This document shows, one piece after another, positions 53,976 through 64,000 of a DNA stretch of 64,000 nt. The notes below the pieces were generated by a model, which saw only the letters and a list, made by a program, of their open reading frames with translations, did not search any database and was not told the origin of the DNA. The stretch lies in the NCBI GenBank assembly GCA_944385445.1, contig CALWXF010000001.1:62001-126000 (forward strand), in the 5' to 3' direction. The translations under genes and the position numbers were made by a program. Source of the DNA: an uncultured Oscillospiraceae bacterium (lineage in GTDB: Bacteria > Bacillota > Clostridia > Oscillospirales > Oscillospiraceae). How positions within the stretch are numbered: position 1 is the stretch's first letter; the number at the start of each line of letters is the position of its first letter.

Positions 53976-55173
53976 GAAATATCGCATAGCTGACCTCATA
54001 GATGATATTTCAATGGGGCCGTTTGGTTCCAATATCAAAGTAGATTGTTTTGTTGACTCTGGTGTTCCAGTTTTAAATGGAAGCAATCTAGATGGATTTA
54101 CATTAAAGGAAGAATCATTTAGATATGTAACAGAGGAAAAAGCAGATTCGCTAAAAAGGGCCAACGCAAAAAAAGGCGATATAGTTATTACACATCGTGG
54201 AACTTTGGGACAAATCGTTTATATCCCTCAGAATGCAAAATACGAGCGTTACGTAATTTCACAGTCACAATTTCGGATTAGATGTAATGAACATGTTTTG
54301 CCGGAATATCTGGTGTTTTATTTCCACACAAGAGTTGGTCAGCATAAAATATTGAGCAATGCATCACAGGTTGGAGTACCTGCGCTTGCAAGACCATCAA
54401 CAACCTTTCAACAAATCGAAGTTGAGCTTCCCGATATTGAGGTGCAGAAAAAGATAGTGTCTATTTTGCAAAGTTTTAATGACAAAATAGAACTAAATAA
54501 CAAAATCAATGCCAATCTTCAACAGCAGGCCCAAGCCATCTTCAAAAGCTGGTTTGTGGATTTTGAGCCGTTCCAGGATGGGGAGTTTGTGGAAAGCGAG
54601 TTGGGGCCGATTCCCAAGGGATGGCGAGTTGGTGAATTGAGCGAGATAGCCACCATTACTATGGGACAATCGCCATCTGGAAAAAGCTACAATGAAGAAG
54701 GAAAAGGGAGTGTCTTTTTTCAAGGTCGAGCGGAATTTGGCAATCGTTTTCCCACACGCCGTCTATACACCACAGAGCCGAAGCGCATGGCAGAAGCGAA
54801 TTCTGTACTTATGAGTGTTCGTGCCCCCGTGGGAGATATAAATGTAGCCTATGAAAAATGCTGCATTGGCCGTGGTTTGGCTTCCATACAGAGTAAGTTT
54901 GAGTACTCAAGTTATATGCTGTACCAGATGTTATCCCTTAAAAGACAACTGGATGTGTTCAATGGAGAGGGAACGGTGTTTGGCTCTATCAATAGAGATA
55001 CCTTGAACGCCATGAAAGTTTTGATTCCTGACGAATATAGTATAGAAAAGTTTGAGTGCATCGTTGCTCCCATGGATAAGTTGGTACGGACAAACTATGA
55101 TGAAATTTGCCGACTTGAGACGGCAAGGGATACATTACTCCCAAAACTGATGAACGGAGAAATACAATTGTGA
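53965..55173 (+). CDS. hsdS: Type I restriction-modification specificity subunit HsdS
   Basis: 402 aa, two target-recognition domains. TRD1 spans about residues 5-165. A conserved helical spacer follows (QKKIVSILQSFNDKIELNN and ANLQQQAQAIFKSWFVDFEP), then TRD2 (GWRVGELSEIATITMGQSPS ...) and a C-terminal conserved helix (ETARDTLLPKLMNGEIQL). The start is taken as TTG 53965 after GGGGGG, overlapping the hsdM stop; no ATG fits. Both TRDs are AT-rich while the spacer (about 54530-54640) has chromosome-like GC, showing a mosaic. The target sequence cannot be read. Confidence 0.93.
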   Translation: MNFKKYRIADLIDDISMGPFGSNIKVDCFVDSGVPVLNGSNLDGFTLKEESFRYVTEEKADSLKRANAKKGDIVITHRGTLGQIVYIPQNAKYERYVISQSQFRIRCNEHVLPEYLVFYFHTRVGQHKILSNASQVGVPALARPSTTFQQIEVELPDIEVQKKIVSILQSFNDKIELNNKINANLQQQAQAIFKSWFVDFEPFQDGEFVESELGPIPKGWRVGELSEIATITMGQSPSGKSYNEEGKGSVFFQGRAEFGNRFPTRRLYTTEPKRMAEANSVLMSVRAPVGDINVAYEKCCIGRGLASIQSKFEYSSYMLYQMLSLKRQLDVFNGEGTVFGSINRDTLNAMKVLIPDEYSIEKFECIVAPMDKLVRTNYDEICRLETARDTLLPKLMNGEIQL

Positions 55174-55871
55174 ACAATGAAGCGTTACTGTCTGCTATCA
55201 CGGAAATATCAAAAGCAATAAGTGAGCCGAGCATATTTGATATTATTGCGTTGATAATCAGTGTGCTATCCCTGTTTGCTACAATCATTGTAATGATTTT
55301 GAACTATCGAGCAGTCAAAGCTGCAAAAGAAAGCGTAGAGGTTGCGGAAAAGAGTGTAAAACTTGCCAAATTGCAGATGGAAAAATCTGTTGACGCTCAA
55401 TTGTATGAAAAAAGATTAGAAATCGCAAATTTAATTGAAAAGAATGATTATAGTAGCAGCATTACAGAAATTGCGCTCCTTTTCGGGGATGAGGTATACC
55501 GTAGGGTTAAAGAAATTCAGTATACAATATCATTAGAAGGTTACCAGAAAAGAAGGTATAATGAGTATAAAAAGATGTTAAAAGAGCGGGAATTTGGACA
55601 AGAATACGATGAATTGTGGCTTCGTGGAACAAAATTCCCTGAAAGTTTGTCTCCAGAGCAGCTTGCTCGATACCAAGAACTTGATGCGATGTATGGTATC
55701 CTAGTGAGTTATTATTGGCAAGATGGAGAGGAAAAAGAAGATCAATATGATATACACCGTATTACTAGTGAACTTGAACGATTAGAATTGGAAATTAAGC
55801 GATTACAGAAAGAATTAAAAGAAACAGTATTGGCGTTTATGAAAGAAAAGCTCGAAGTAAAGCCCATATAA
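55170..55871 (+). CDS. Unknown membrane-anchored coiled-coil protein inside the hsd operon
   Basis: 233 aa, not recognised. One N-terminal membrane helix (DIIALIISVLSLFATIIVMI, about 25-45) is followed by a Lys/Glu-rich coiled coil (VKAAKESVEVAEKSVKLAKL), a central region with IANLIEKNDYSSSITEIALL, and a C-terminal coiled coil (SELERLELEIKRLQKELKE). Start GTG overlaps the hsdS stop and hsdR begins 15 bp later, so it is cotranscribed with the R-M genes. AT-rich like the hsdS TRDs, so it probably came in with them. An accessory or anti-restriction-control role is possible but unsupported. Confidence 0.8.
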   Translation: MNNEALLSAITEISKAISEPSIFDIIALIISVLSLFATIIVMILNYRAVKAAKESVEVAEKSVKLAKLQMEKSVDAQLYEKRLEIANLIEKNDYSSSITEIALLFGDEVYRRVKEIQYTISLEGYQKRRYNEYKKMLKEREFGQEYDELWLRGTKFPESLSPEQLARYQELDAMYGILVSYYWQDGEEKEDQYDIHRITSELERLELEIKRLQKELKETVLAFMKEKLEVKPI

Positions 55872-55886
55872 GTGAGGTGACCCACC

Positions 55887-58800
55887 ATGCCCTACACCGA
55901 AGCCAACTATGAAAACGCCGTGGTTCGTCTGTTCGTGGACGAGCTGGGCTATACCCACCTCTACGGCCCCGACGTGGAGCGGGACTACCACAGCCCCCTC
56001 TACGAGGACGGGCTGTGGTCGGCTCTGGCCCGCCTCAACCCCAGACTGCCCCAGGCGGCCATCCAGGAGGCGGTGGACAAGCTGCGCACCTTCGACACGG
56101 GCACCCTGTTACAGAAAAACATCACCTTCACCGACTACCTGCAAAACGGCGTTCCGGTGAAGTTCTGGGAGGGGGGCGAGGAGCGCTCGGCCCTGGTGTA
56201 TCTGGTGGACTACCAAGACCCCAAACACAACGACTTTGTGGTGGCCAACCAGTGGACGCTGGTGGAGAACTCGGAGAAGCGCCCGGATGTGGTGCTGTTC
56301 GTCAACGGCTTGCCCCTGGTGGTGATGGAGCTCAAATCCCCCTCCCGGGAGGAGACGGACGCCTCCGCAGCCTACCGCCAACTGAGAAACTACATGCATG
56401 AAATTCCCTCTCTATTTGTGTACAACCAGGTGTGCGTCATCAGCGACCTATTCACCACCAAGGCGGGCACCATCACCTCCGGCGAGGACCGCTTCATGGC
56501 GTGGAAAACCAAGGACGGCAGCTATGAGAACACCAAGGCGGCCCAGTTTGACACCTTCTTTGAGGGTATCTTTCAAAAAGAGCGGTTTCTGGACATCCTG
56601 AAAAACTTCATCTGTTTTAACCTGGATGGGGAAAAGACCTTTAAAATCCTGGCGGGGTATCACCAGTATTTCGCCGTGCGCAAGGCCATCGCCTCCACCC
56701 AGCACGCCACCCAGACCGACGGCAAGGGCGGCGTATTCTGGCACACCCAGGGCAGCGGAAAGTCCCTGTCCATGGTCTTTTACGCCCATCTGCTCCAGCA
56801 GGCCCTGGAGAGCCCCACGGTGGTGGTGATCACCGACCGAAACGACCTGGACGACCAGCTCTATGGGCAGTTTTGCCGCTGCCGGGAGTTCCTGCGCCAA
56901 ACCCCACAGCAGGCCACCAGTCGGGAGCATTTGCGGGAGCTTCTGGAGGACCGCCAGGCCAACGGCATCATCTTCACCACCATGCAGAAGTTTGAGGAAT
57001 ACGACCGCCCCCTGTCCCAGCGGCGCAACATTGTGGTCATGGCCGACGAGGCACACCGGGGCCAATACGGCCTGACGGAAAAGGTGGTGACCCACAAGCG
57101 GGAAGACGGCACCCTGGAGGCCCGCACGGTGGTGGGCACCGCCCGCCTCATCCGGGACAGCCTGCCCGGGGCCACCTACATCGGCTTTACCGGCACCCCC
57201 ATTTCCTCCAAGGACCGGAGCACCCGGGAGGTGTTCGGGGAGTACATCGACATCTACGACATGACCCAGGCGGTGGAGGACGGGGCCACCCGCCCGGTGT
57301 TCTATGAGAGCCGGGTCATCCACTTGAGGCTGGACGAGAACACCCTGCGGCTCATCGACGCCGAGTATGACCTGTTGGCCCAGAACGCCGACCCGGCGGT
57401 GATTGAAAAGAGCAAAAAAGAACTGGGCAAGCTGGAGGCCATTCTGGGCGCAGACGAGACGGTGAACTCTCTGGTGGATGACATTCTGGACCACTATGAG
57501 AATTACCGGGCGAATTTGCTCACAGGCAAGGCCATGATCGTGGCCTACTCCCGCACCATCGCCATGAAAATCTACAACCGGATTTTGGAGCTGCGCCCCG
57601 GCTGGACGGAAAAGGTGGGGGTGGTGATGACCCAGGGCAACGGAGACGATGAGGAGTGGCGGAAGGTCATCGGAAACAAGGCCCACAAGGAGGAGCTGGC
57701 CCGGAAGTTCAAGGACAACAACTCCCCCATGAAGATTGCCATTGTGGTGGATATGTGGCTGACCGGGTTTGACGTGCCCTCTCTGGCCACCATGTATGTG
57801 TACAAGTTCATGGCAGGCCACAACCTGATGCAGGCCATCGCCCGGGTAAACCGGGTGTTTGGAGACAAGGAAGGCGGCCTGGTGGTGGACTATGTGGGCA
57901 TTGCCGGGGCCTTGAAACAGGCCATGAACGACTACACCGCCCGAGACCGGAAGAACTACGGGGACCCCGACATCAAACAGACCGCCTATCCCAAGTTTTT
58001 GGAGAAGCTGGAGGTGTGCCGGGACCTGTTCCATGGCTACGACTATTCCGCCTTCTTTACTGGGGACGATTTGGCAAAGGGGCGAGCCATTGCCGGGGGC
58101 ACAGACTTTTTGCTGGGCAAGGTGCGAGACGAGCAGAACCTGCCGGAAAAAGAGCGCACCCCCAACGTGTACATCAAGCAGGCGCTGCTGCTGCGTCAGG
58201 CCCTGTCCCTGTGCTCCAGCTTGGTGGAGCGCCACGACAGCGCCGAGGCCTCTTATTTTGAGGCGGTGCGCACCATGTTGGTGCGCCTGACCATGGGGGG
58301 CGAGGGCAAGAAATACTCCTTGAAGGAGGTCAACGCCCGCATCAACGAGCTGTTGAAGCACTCCATCCAGAGTGAGGGGGTTATCAACCTGTTTTCCGAT
58401 GCGGACACGGAATTCTCCCTCTTTGACCCAAAATTCCTGGAGGAAGTGGCCCGGATGAAGGAGAAAAACCTGGCCGTGGAGCTGCTGAAAAAGCTGCTGG
58501 CGGAACAGGTGACCCTGTACCGCCGTACCAACGTAGTGAAGTCGGAGCAGTTCTCCCAGCGGATGAAAGAGCTGATGAACCGCTATATCAACGGCCTTAT
58601 CACCAACGAGGAGGTCATCGCCGAGCTGATGAAGATGGCCCAGGACATCCGGCAGGCCCACCAGCTGGGAGAGCAGCTGGGCCTGAGCCAGGAGGAGCTG
58701 GCCTTCTACGACGCCCTCACCAAGCCCCAGGCGGTGAAAGATTTCTATTCCAATGAGGAGTTGGTGACCCTGACCCGGGAACTCACCGAGGCGCTGCGCA

Positions 58801-58964
58801 AAAGCCGCACCATTGACTGGCAGAAGAAGGAAGCCGCCCGGGCCGGGATGCGAAAGATGGTAAAACGCCTGTTGAGACGGTACAAATATCCCCCGGAAGG
58901 GGTGGAGGACGCCATTCAGACGGTGATGAGTCAGTGCGAGATGTGGACGGACCACGTGGCGTGA
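55887..58964 (+). CDS. hsdR: Type I restriction endonuclease subunit HsdR
   Basis: 1025-aa ATP-driven translocase and nuclease. N-terminal PD-(D/E)xK site: RPDVVLFVNGLPLVVMELKS (Asp...Glu-x-Lys, about 130-155). Helicase motifs: I TQGSGKSLSM, Ia VVVITDRNDLDDQL, II MADEAHRGQYG, III GFTGTP, V GFDVPSLATMYVYK, VI QAIARVNRVF. C-terminal helical domain for binding HsdM/S. GC-rich. RBS: gtGAGGTGA. Complete in length, so the system looks functional. Confidence 0.96.
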   Translation: MPYTEANYENAVVRLFVDELGYTHLYGPDVERDYHSPLYEDGLWSALARLNPRLPQAAIQEAVDKLRTFDTGTLLQKNITFTDYLQNGVPVKFWEGGEERSALVYLVDYQDPKHNDFVVANQWTLVENSEKRPDVVLFVNGLPLVVMELKSPSREETDASAAYRQLRNYMHEIPSLFVYNQVCVISDLFTTKAGTITSGEDRFMAWKTKDGSYENTKAAQFDTFFEGIFQKERFLDILKNFICFNLDGEKTFKILAGYHQYFAVRKAIASTQHATQTDGKGGVFWHTQGSGKSLSMVFYAHLLQQALESPTVVVITDRNDLDDQLYGQFCRCREFLRQTPQQATSREHLRELLEDRQANGIIFTTMQKFEEYDRPLSQRRNIVVMADEAHRGQYGLTEKVVTHKREDGTLEARTVVGTARLIRDSLPGATYIGFTGTPISSKDRSTREVFGEYIDIYDMTQAVEDGATRPVFYESRVIHLRLDENTLRLIDAEYDLLAQNADPAVIEKSKKELGKLEAILGADETVNSLVDDILDHYENYRANLLTGKAMIVAYSRTIAMKIYNRILELRPGWTEKVGVVMTQGNGDDEEWRKVIGNKAHKEELARKFKDNNSPMKIAIVVDMWLTGFDVPSLATMYVYKFMAGHNLMQAIARVNRVFGDKEGGLVVDYVGIAGALKQAMNDYTARDRKNYGDPDIKQTAYPKFLEKLEVCRDLFHGYDYSAFFTGDDLAKGRAIAGGTDFLLGKVRDEQNLPEKERTPNVYIKQALLLRQALSLCSSLVERHDSAEASYFEAVRTMLVRLTMGGEGKKYSLKEVNARINELLKHSIQSEGVINLFSDADTEFSLFDPKFLEEVARMKEKNLAVELLKKLLAEQVTLYRRTNVVKSEQFSQRMKELMNRYINGLITNEEVIAELMKMAQDIRQAHQLGEQLGLSQEELAFYDALTKPQAVKDFYSNEELVTLTRELTEALRKSRTIDWQKKEAARAGMRKMVKRLLRRYKYPPEGVEDAIQTVMSQCEMWTDHVA

Positions 58965-58971
58965 CGGGGGG

Positions 58972-59190
58972 CAAAGCCTCCCTCAGGGAGGGAGGTGGCA
59001 CGGCGTGAGCCATGACGGAGGGAGCCTGTTGTACAGACCGAAGGGCTGAGACGCAATGGGCGGTGTGTACCAGAGTGACCGGGAAGTCCGGTGGAGGTCT
59101 ACGCTCTGTGCTGACCAGAGGTGCAGCCGCCCGCTGTCTCCCTCAGACTGCCCTTACGGGCAGCCAGCTCCCTCCCGGAGGGAGCCTTTG
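58972..59190. repeat. Composite short hairpin repeat (type 1 forward + type 2-like reversed)
   Basis: AAAGCCTCCCTCAGGGAGGG, inner CACGGC-gtga-GCCATG (pairing partly broken), ACGGAGGGAGCC. After about 108 bp without a gene come CTGTCTCCCTCAGACTGCCC and CAGCTCCCTCCCGGAGGGAG. More degenerate than the other copies. Confidence 0.75.
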
Positions 59191-59217
59191 AGTGCACGTT
59201 TTTTCCCGCCCCTTGCC

Positions 59218-59245
59218 TTGACATCTGGCAAGAATGTGATAAAAT
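59218..59245 (+). promoter_or_regulatory. alaS promoter
   Basis: TTGACA (59218-59223), 16 bp, TAAAAT (59240-59245) with a TGA extension. Confidence 0.75.
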
Positions 59246-59251
59246 GTAACA

Positions 59252-59485
59252 GCTAAAGACAATGGCGGAGCCAAAGAGCCACCAGCGGCCCAAAGCGAGG
59301 GGGGAGAGTGAGAGCCCCCGGCAAGTGCGGTTTCTCTGCGCCACTCCGTTTCGTCTCCTGCGAGGAGCAGGGCGGCCCATCCCCGTTACCGGATGACCGG
59401 AGATGTCCTTGCCAGAGGATAAACAGGGTGGTACCGTGAAGCGTAGGCTTTGCCCCTGTGTTTGGCAAGGGCTTTTATTTTGTTA
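59252..59485 (+). promoter_or_regulatory. T-box riboswitch of alaS
   Basis: Long structured leader ending with the T-box sequence AGGGTGGTACCGTG (59425-59438), then a terminator (CTTTGCC 59448-59454 / GGCAAGG 59464-59470, followed by GCTTTTATTTT). Uncharged tRNA(Ala) should bind and favour the antiterminator. I did not assign the specifier codon; Ala is inferred from the downstream gene. Confidence 0.92.
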
Positions 59486-59509
59486 ATTTTAAAATGGAGG
59501 TATAGACCC

Positions 59510-62164
<2,655 letters not shown>

Positions 62165-62175
62165 GATAAGGAAAG

Positions 62176-62298
62176 AGCCTCCCTTGTGTAAAGGGAGGTG
62201 GCACGGCGCAGCCGTGACGGAGGGATTGTCCGTACCTGGTTGAAGTCAACCCCTCAGTCAGCCTTGCGGCTGACAGCTCCCCTTACACAGGGGAGCCG
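62176..62298. repeat. Composite short hairpin repeat (type 1 forward + type 2 reversed)
   Basis: GCCTCCCTTGTGTAAAGGGA, GGTGG, CACGGC-gca-GCCGTG, ACGGAGGGATTGT. After a 21-nt spacer come CAACCCCTCAGTCAGC-cttgc-GGCTGAC and GCTCCCCTTACACAGGGGAG. The clearest complete composite copy; it lies between alaS and the HIT gene. Confidence 0.88.
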
Positions 62299-62339
62299 TA
62301 GGGCTGCGGCTGTGTAGATCATAACAAGGAGTTGATACC

Positions 62340-62678
62340 ATGTCTGATTGCCTCTTTTGTAAGATCGCAGCGGGGGAGATTCCCTCCAAGCGGGTGTATG
62401 AGGACGAGGTGTGCGTGGCTTTCTACGATATCGACCCCCAGGCGCCCACCCACTTCCTGGTGATTCCCCGCCAGCACATCGCCTCCGTGGCAGAGGTCAG
62501 CGAGGACAACGCCGCTCTGGCAGGCCACATGCTGGCCGTCATCGCCAAGGTGGCAAAGGACCTGGGCCTGGACAGCTACCGTGTGGTGTCCAACTGCGGC
62601 GAGCAGGCGGGCCAGAGCGTGCATCACCTGCACTTCCACGTCCTGTCCGGCCGGGATATGACCTGGCCGCCGGGCTGA
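62340..62678 (+). CDS. HIT-family nucleotide hydrolase/transferase (HinT-like)
   Basis: 112-aa histidine-triad protein: CLFCKIAAGEIPSKRVYEDE at the N-terminus and the triad HHLHFHVLSG near the end. HinT enzymes cleave adenosine phosphoramidates and acyl-adenylates made by aminoacyl-tRNA synthetases, which fits its place after alaS. AAGGAG precedes the ATG. Normal size. Confidence 0.94.
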   Translation: MSDCLFCKIAAGEIPSKRVYEDEVCVAFYDIDPQAPTHFLVIPRQHIASVAEVSEDNAALAGHMLAVIAKVAKDLGLDSYRVVSNCGEQAGQSVHHLHFHVLSGRDMTWPPG

Positions 62679-62681
62679 GCC

Positions 62682-62715
62682 CATTTTGAAAGGCCCGGAT
62701 GGGCCTTCCAAAATG
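62682..62715 (+). terminator. Hairpin after the HIT gene (no T run)
   Basis: CATTTTG-aa-AGGCCC-ggat-GGGCCT-tc-CAAAATG, a two-part stem with symmetric bulge. No U-tract follows, so it may protect a 3' end or be processed rather than terminate. Confidence 0.5.
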
Positions 62716-62783
62716 AAAGGGAATTGCATGGGGAATGGGGTTCGTTTTCTTGTGAAAAAGTCACCCCATTTCCCATGAGAAGT

Positions 62784-62920
62784 GTTATTTTCCCGGCACA
62801 TGTGGCGTGAAAATAACGGGATTTCAATTTATTTTCCCGCCTGCGGGCGGGAAAACTCTGCGAGGCTTTGGCAGAGCACGAGAAAGCTGCTCCCAGTGAA
62901 ACCTGGGGGCGGCTTTTTTT
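62784..62920 (+). ncRNA. Candidate structured RNA: four consecutive hairpins ending in a terminator
   Basis: Four stems in a row: GTTATTTTC/GAAAATAAC (62784-62817), TTTTCCCGCC/GGCGGGAAAA (62832-62855), CTCTGC/GCAGAG (62856-62876), and GCTGCTCCCAG/CTGGGGGCGGC (62886-62913) followed by T7. The last is a strong terminator. No reading frame or known riboswitch core was recognised and no good promoter was found just upstream; it could be the 3' UTR of the HIT gene or an independent small RNA. Confidence 0.45.
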
Positions 62921-63036
62921 ATGCAACCTCCCCGCCCTCCCGGCATACACTGGGATGCTGCCCGAAAACCATGGGTGCTTTGTACAAAATGGACAGGGAG
63001 AAAATGTGGATTCGAGGGTAGTTTGCCAAAAAGATA

Positions 63037-63083
63037 ACAGATGTATTTTTGGCGTTGACAGATGTCTTTCCTGGAACTATAAT
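63037..63083 (+). promoter_or_regulatory. serC promoter with duplicated ACAGATGT
   Basis: Perfect TTGACA (63055-63060), 17 bp, TATAAT (63078-63083). ACAGATGT occurs at 63037-63044 and again at 63058-63065, 21 bp apart (two helical turns), the second overlapping the -35 box; possible regulator sites. Confidence 0.85.
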
Positions 63084-63147
63084 GTCATATAACACACTAA
63101 AGCGATAACATGATAGTGTGAAAAATCTCAGAGAGGAGAAACTGCTC

Positions 63148-64000
63148 ATGGGCAATCAACGAGTTTACAACTTTTCCGCAGGCCCTTCCATGCTCCCGCT
63201 GGAAGTCCTCACCCGAGCCGGGTCAGAGATCACCAATTATCAGGGCTCCGGCATGTCAGTGATGGAGATGAGCCACCGATCTAAGGTTTTTGACAAGATC
63301 TTTCAGGACACCAAGGAGCGGTTCATCAAGCTGTTCCATGTGCCTGACAACTATAAGGTGCTGTTTTTGCAGGGGGGAGCCTCGGGTCAGTTCTCCATGG
63401 TGCCCCTGAACCTCATCGGCAAGACGGGGAAGGCGGACTATGCCGTCACCGGTAACTTCTCCAACATCGCCTATAAGGAGGCCAAGAAGTACGGCCAGAT
63501 CAACCTGGCCGCCTCCAGCGAGGACCAGAATCACACCTATATTCCCACTCAGGACCAGCTGAAGCTGGACCCGGAGGCCAGCTACTTCCACTACTGCGCC
63601 AACAACACCATCTACGGCACCGAGTGGCAGTATGTGCCCGACACCGGGGACGTGCCCCTGGTGTGTGATATGTCCTCGGACTTCATGAGCCGAGTGGTGG
63701 ACGTGTCCAAGTATGGCATTATCTACGGCGGCGCTCAGAAGAATCTGGCCCCGGCGGGCCTCACCATTGCCATCGTCCGGGAGGACCTGGCGGGCCACGA
63801 GCTGCCCTATACCCCCCTCATCATGAACTACAAGACCATGATCGACAAGGACTCCATGTACAACACGCCCCCCTGCTGGTGCATCTACATGCTGGGGCTG
63901 GTGCTGGAGTGGCTGGAAGAGCGAGGCGGCGTGGAAGGCATGGAGAAGATCAAGCACGCCAAGGCCCAGCTGCTCTATGACGTGCTGGACGACTCCAAGC
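63148..64000 (+). CDS. serC: Phosphoserine aminotransferase (3' end beyond window)
   Basis: First 284 codons of a PLP enzyme making 3-phosphoserine from 3-phosphohydroxypyruvate and glutamate. It begins MGNQRVYNFSAGPSMLPLEV, has LFLQGGASGQFSMVPLNL (PLP phosphate site), CDMSSDFMSRVVDVSKYG and the PLP lysine in GGAQKNLAPAGLTIAIVR. GAGAGGAGA precedes the ATG. Reads open to the window end. Typical full length is about 360 aa, so roughly 75 codons are missing. Confidence 0.96.
   Translation, partial: MGNQRVYNFSAGPSMLPLEVLTRAGSEITNYQGSGMSVMEMSHRSKVFDKIFQDTKERFIKLFHVPDNYKVLFLQGGASGQFSMVPLNLIGKTGKADYAVTGNFSNIAYKEAKKYGQINLAASSEDQNHTYIPTQDQLKLDPEASYFHYCANNTIYGTEWQYVPDTGDVPLVCDMSSDFMSRVVDVSKYGIIYGGAQKNLAPAGLTIAIVREDLAGHELPYTPLIMNYKTMIDKDSMYNTPPCWCIYMLGLVLEWLEERGGVEGMEKIKHAKAQLLYDVLDDSK

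Noticed and set aside
56448-58955. 835-codon open frame antisense to hsdR
   Set aside because: Shadow of hsdR; low-complexity His/Gly/Leu protein without start signals.
62682-62715. Classical Rho-independent terminator right after the HIT gene
   Set aside because: The stem is good but no T run follows on either strand, so it was listed only as a hairpin with low confidence.

Overview
The window is GC-rich (roughly 60% or more by eye), densely coded DNA with strong AGGAGG-type ribosome binding sites. It has Gram-positive hallmarks: a T-box leader before alaS, a CIRCE operator before clpB, a BglG/GlcT antiterminator with its RNA target, and a sortase-type C-terminus on a secreted glycosidase. 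Together with the FeoA-FeoB fusion and its Cys-rich partner, a UPF0371/DUF1846 protein, and class I-type Rrf2 and YtrA regulators, this suggests a high-GC anaerobic Clostridia member, probably Oscillospiraceae of the Flavonifractor/Intestinimonas kind. The taxonomic call is inference. I see no rRNA, tRNA, CRISPR array, transposase or phage gene.

Layout. 1-1032: end of a nitrate/taurine-type ABC importer (partial permease plus ATPase). 1102-6772 (minus): a cell-wall-anchored GH3 N-acetylglucosaminidase, a degenerate P-type-ATPase-like membrane protein, and rlmB. 7074-9507: ftsH and a small XRE regulator. 9508-10317: a long structured repeat. 10440-12894: a metal-efflux operon (ArsR repressor, free-standing HMA metallochaperone, P1B ATPase) with an ArsR/SmtB-type operator. 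12950-13560: a second long repeat. 13641-16206: ferrous iron uptake. 16313-19470: glucose-type PTS with antitermination control. 19618-20543: a small two-gene operon with an ArsR-DUF2087 regulator. 20590-21680: an AT-rich islet with one orphan membrane protein. 21837-30135 (minus): one long tetrapyrrole operon running from glutamyl-tRNA to cobalt-sirohydrochlorin (cbiK, hemA, sirC, hemC, cobA-hemD, hemB, hemL), then thiI. 30337-31258: a long repeat abutting a decayed ABC transporter. 31261-32672 (minus): PAP2 phosphatase and orphan response regulator. 32991-34834: YtrA-type repressor with its ABC exporter. 34998-36485: UPF0371 protein. 36604-37045: fourth long repeat. 37110-43884 (minus): XRE membrane regulator, then yhaN, yhaO, ymdB, ccdA-tlpA and a DEAD-box helicase. 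44272-46259: Rrf2 regulator and GT39-like membrane glycosyltransferase. 46268-48987: CIRCE and clpB. 49047-50676 (minus): secreted Ca-binding-repeat protein, ECF sigma factor and RsgI-like anti-sigma factor. 50767-52341 (minus): amidohydrolase. 52473-58964: type I restriction-modification operon hsdM-hsdS-orf-hsdR, with an AT-rich unknown membrane coiled-coil gene between hsdS and hsdR. 59218-62164: T-box and alaS. 62340-62678: HIT protein. 63148-end: serC (cut by the window).

The least explained material is (i) a family of 0.3-0.6 kb intergenic elements (four copies) and a second family of about 55-bp hairpin units (eight loci). In both families the stems change sequence but keep pairing between copies, which points to selected structure. 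(ii) The pseudo-P-type ATPase. (iii) The membrane coiled-coil gene inside the R-M operon. (iv) The sigma/anti-sigma operon headed by a secreted protein with DxDxDG repeats.
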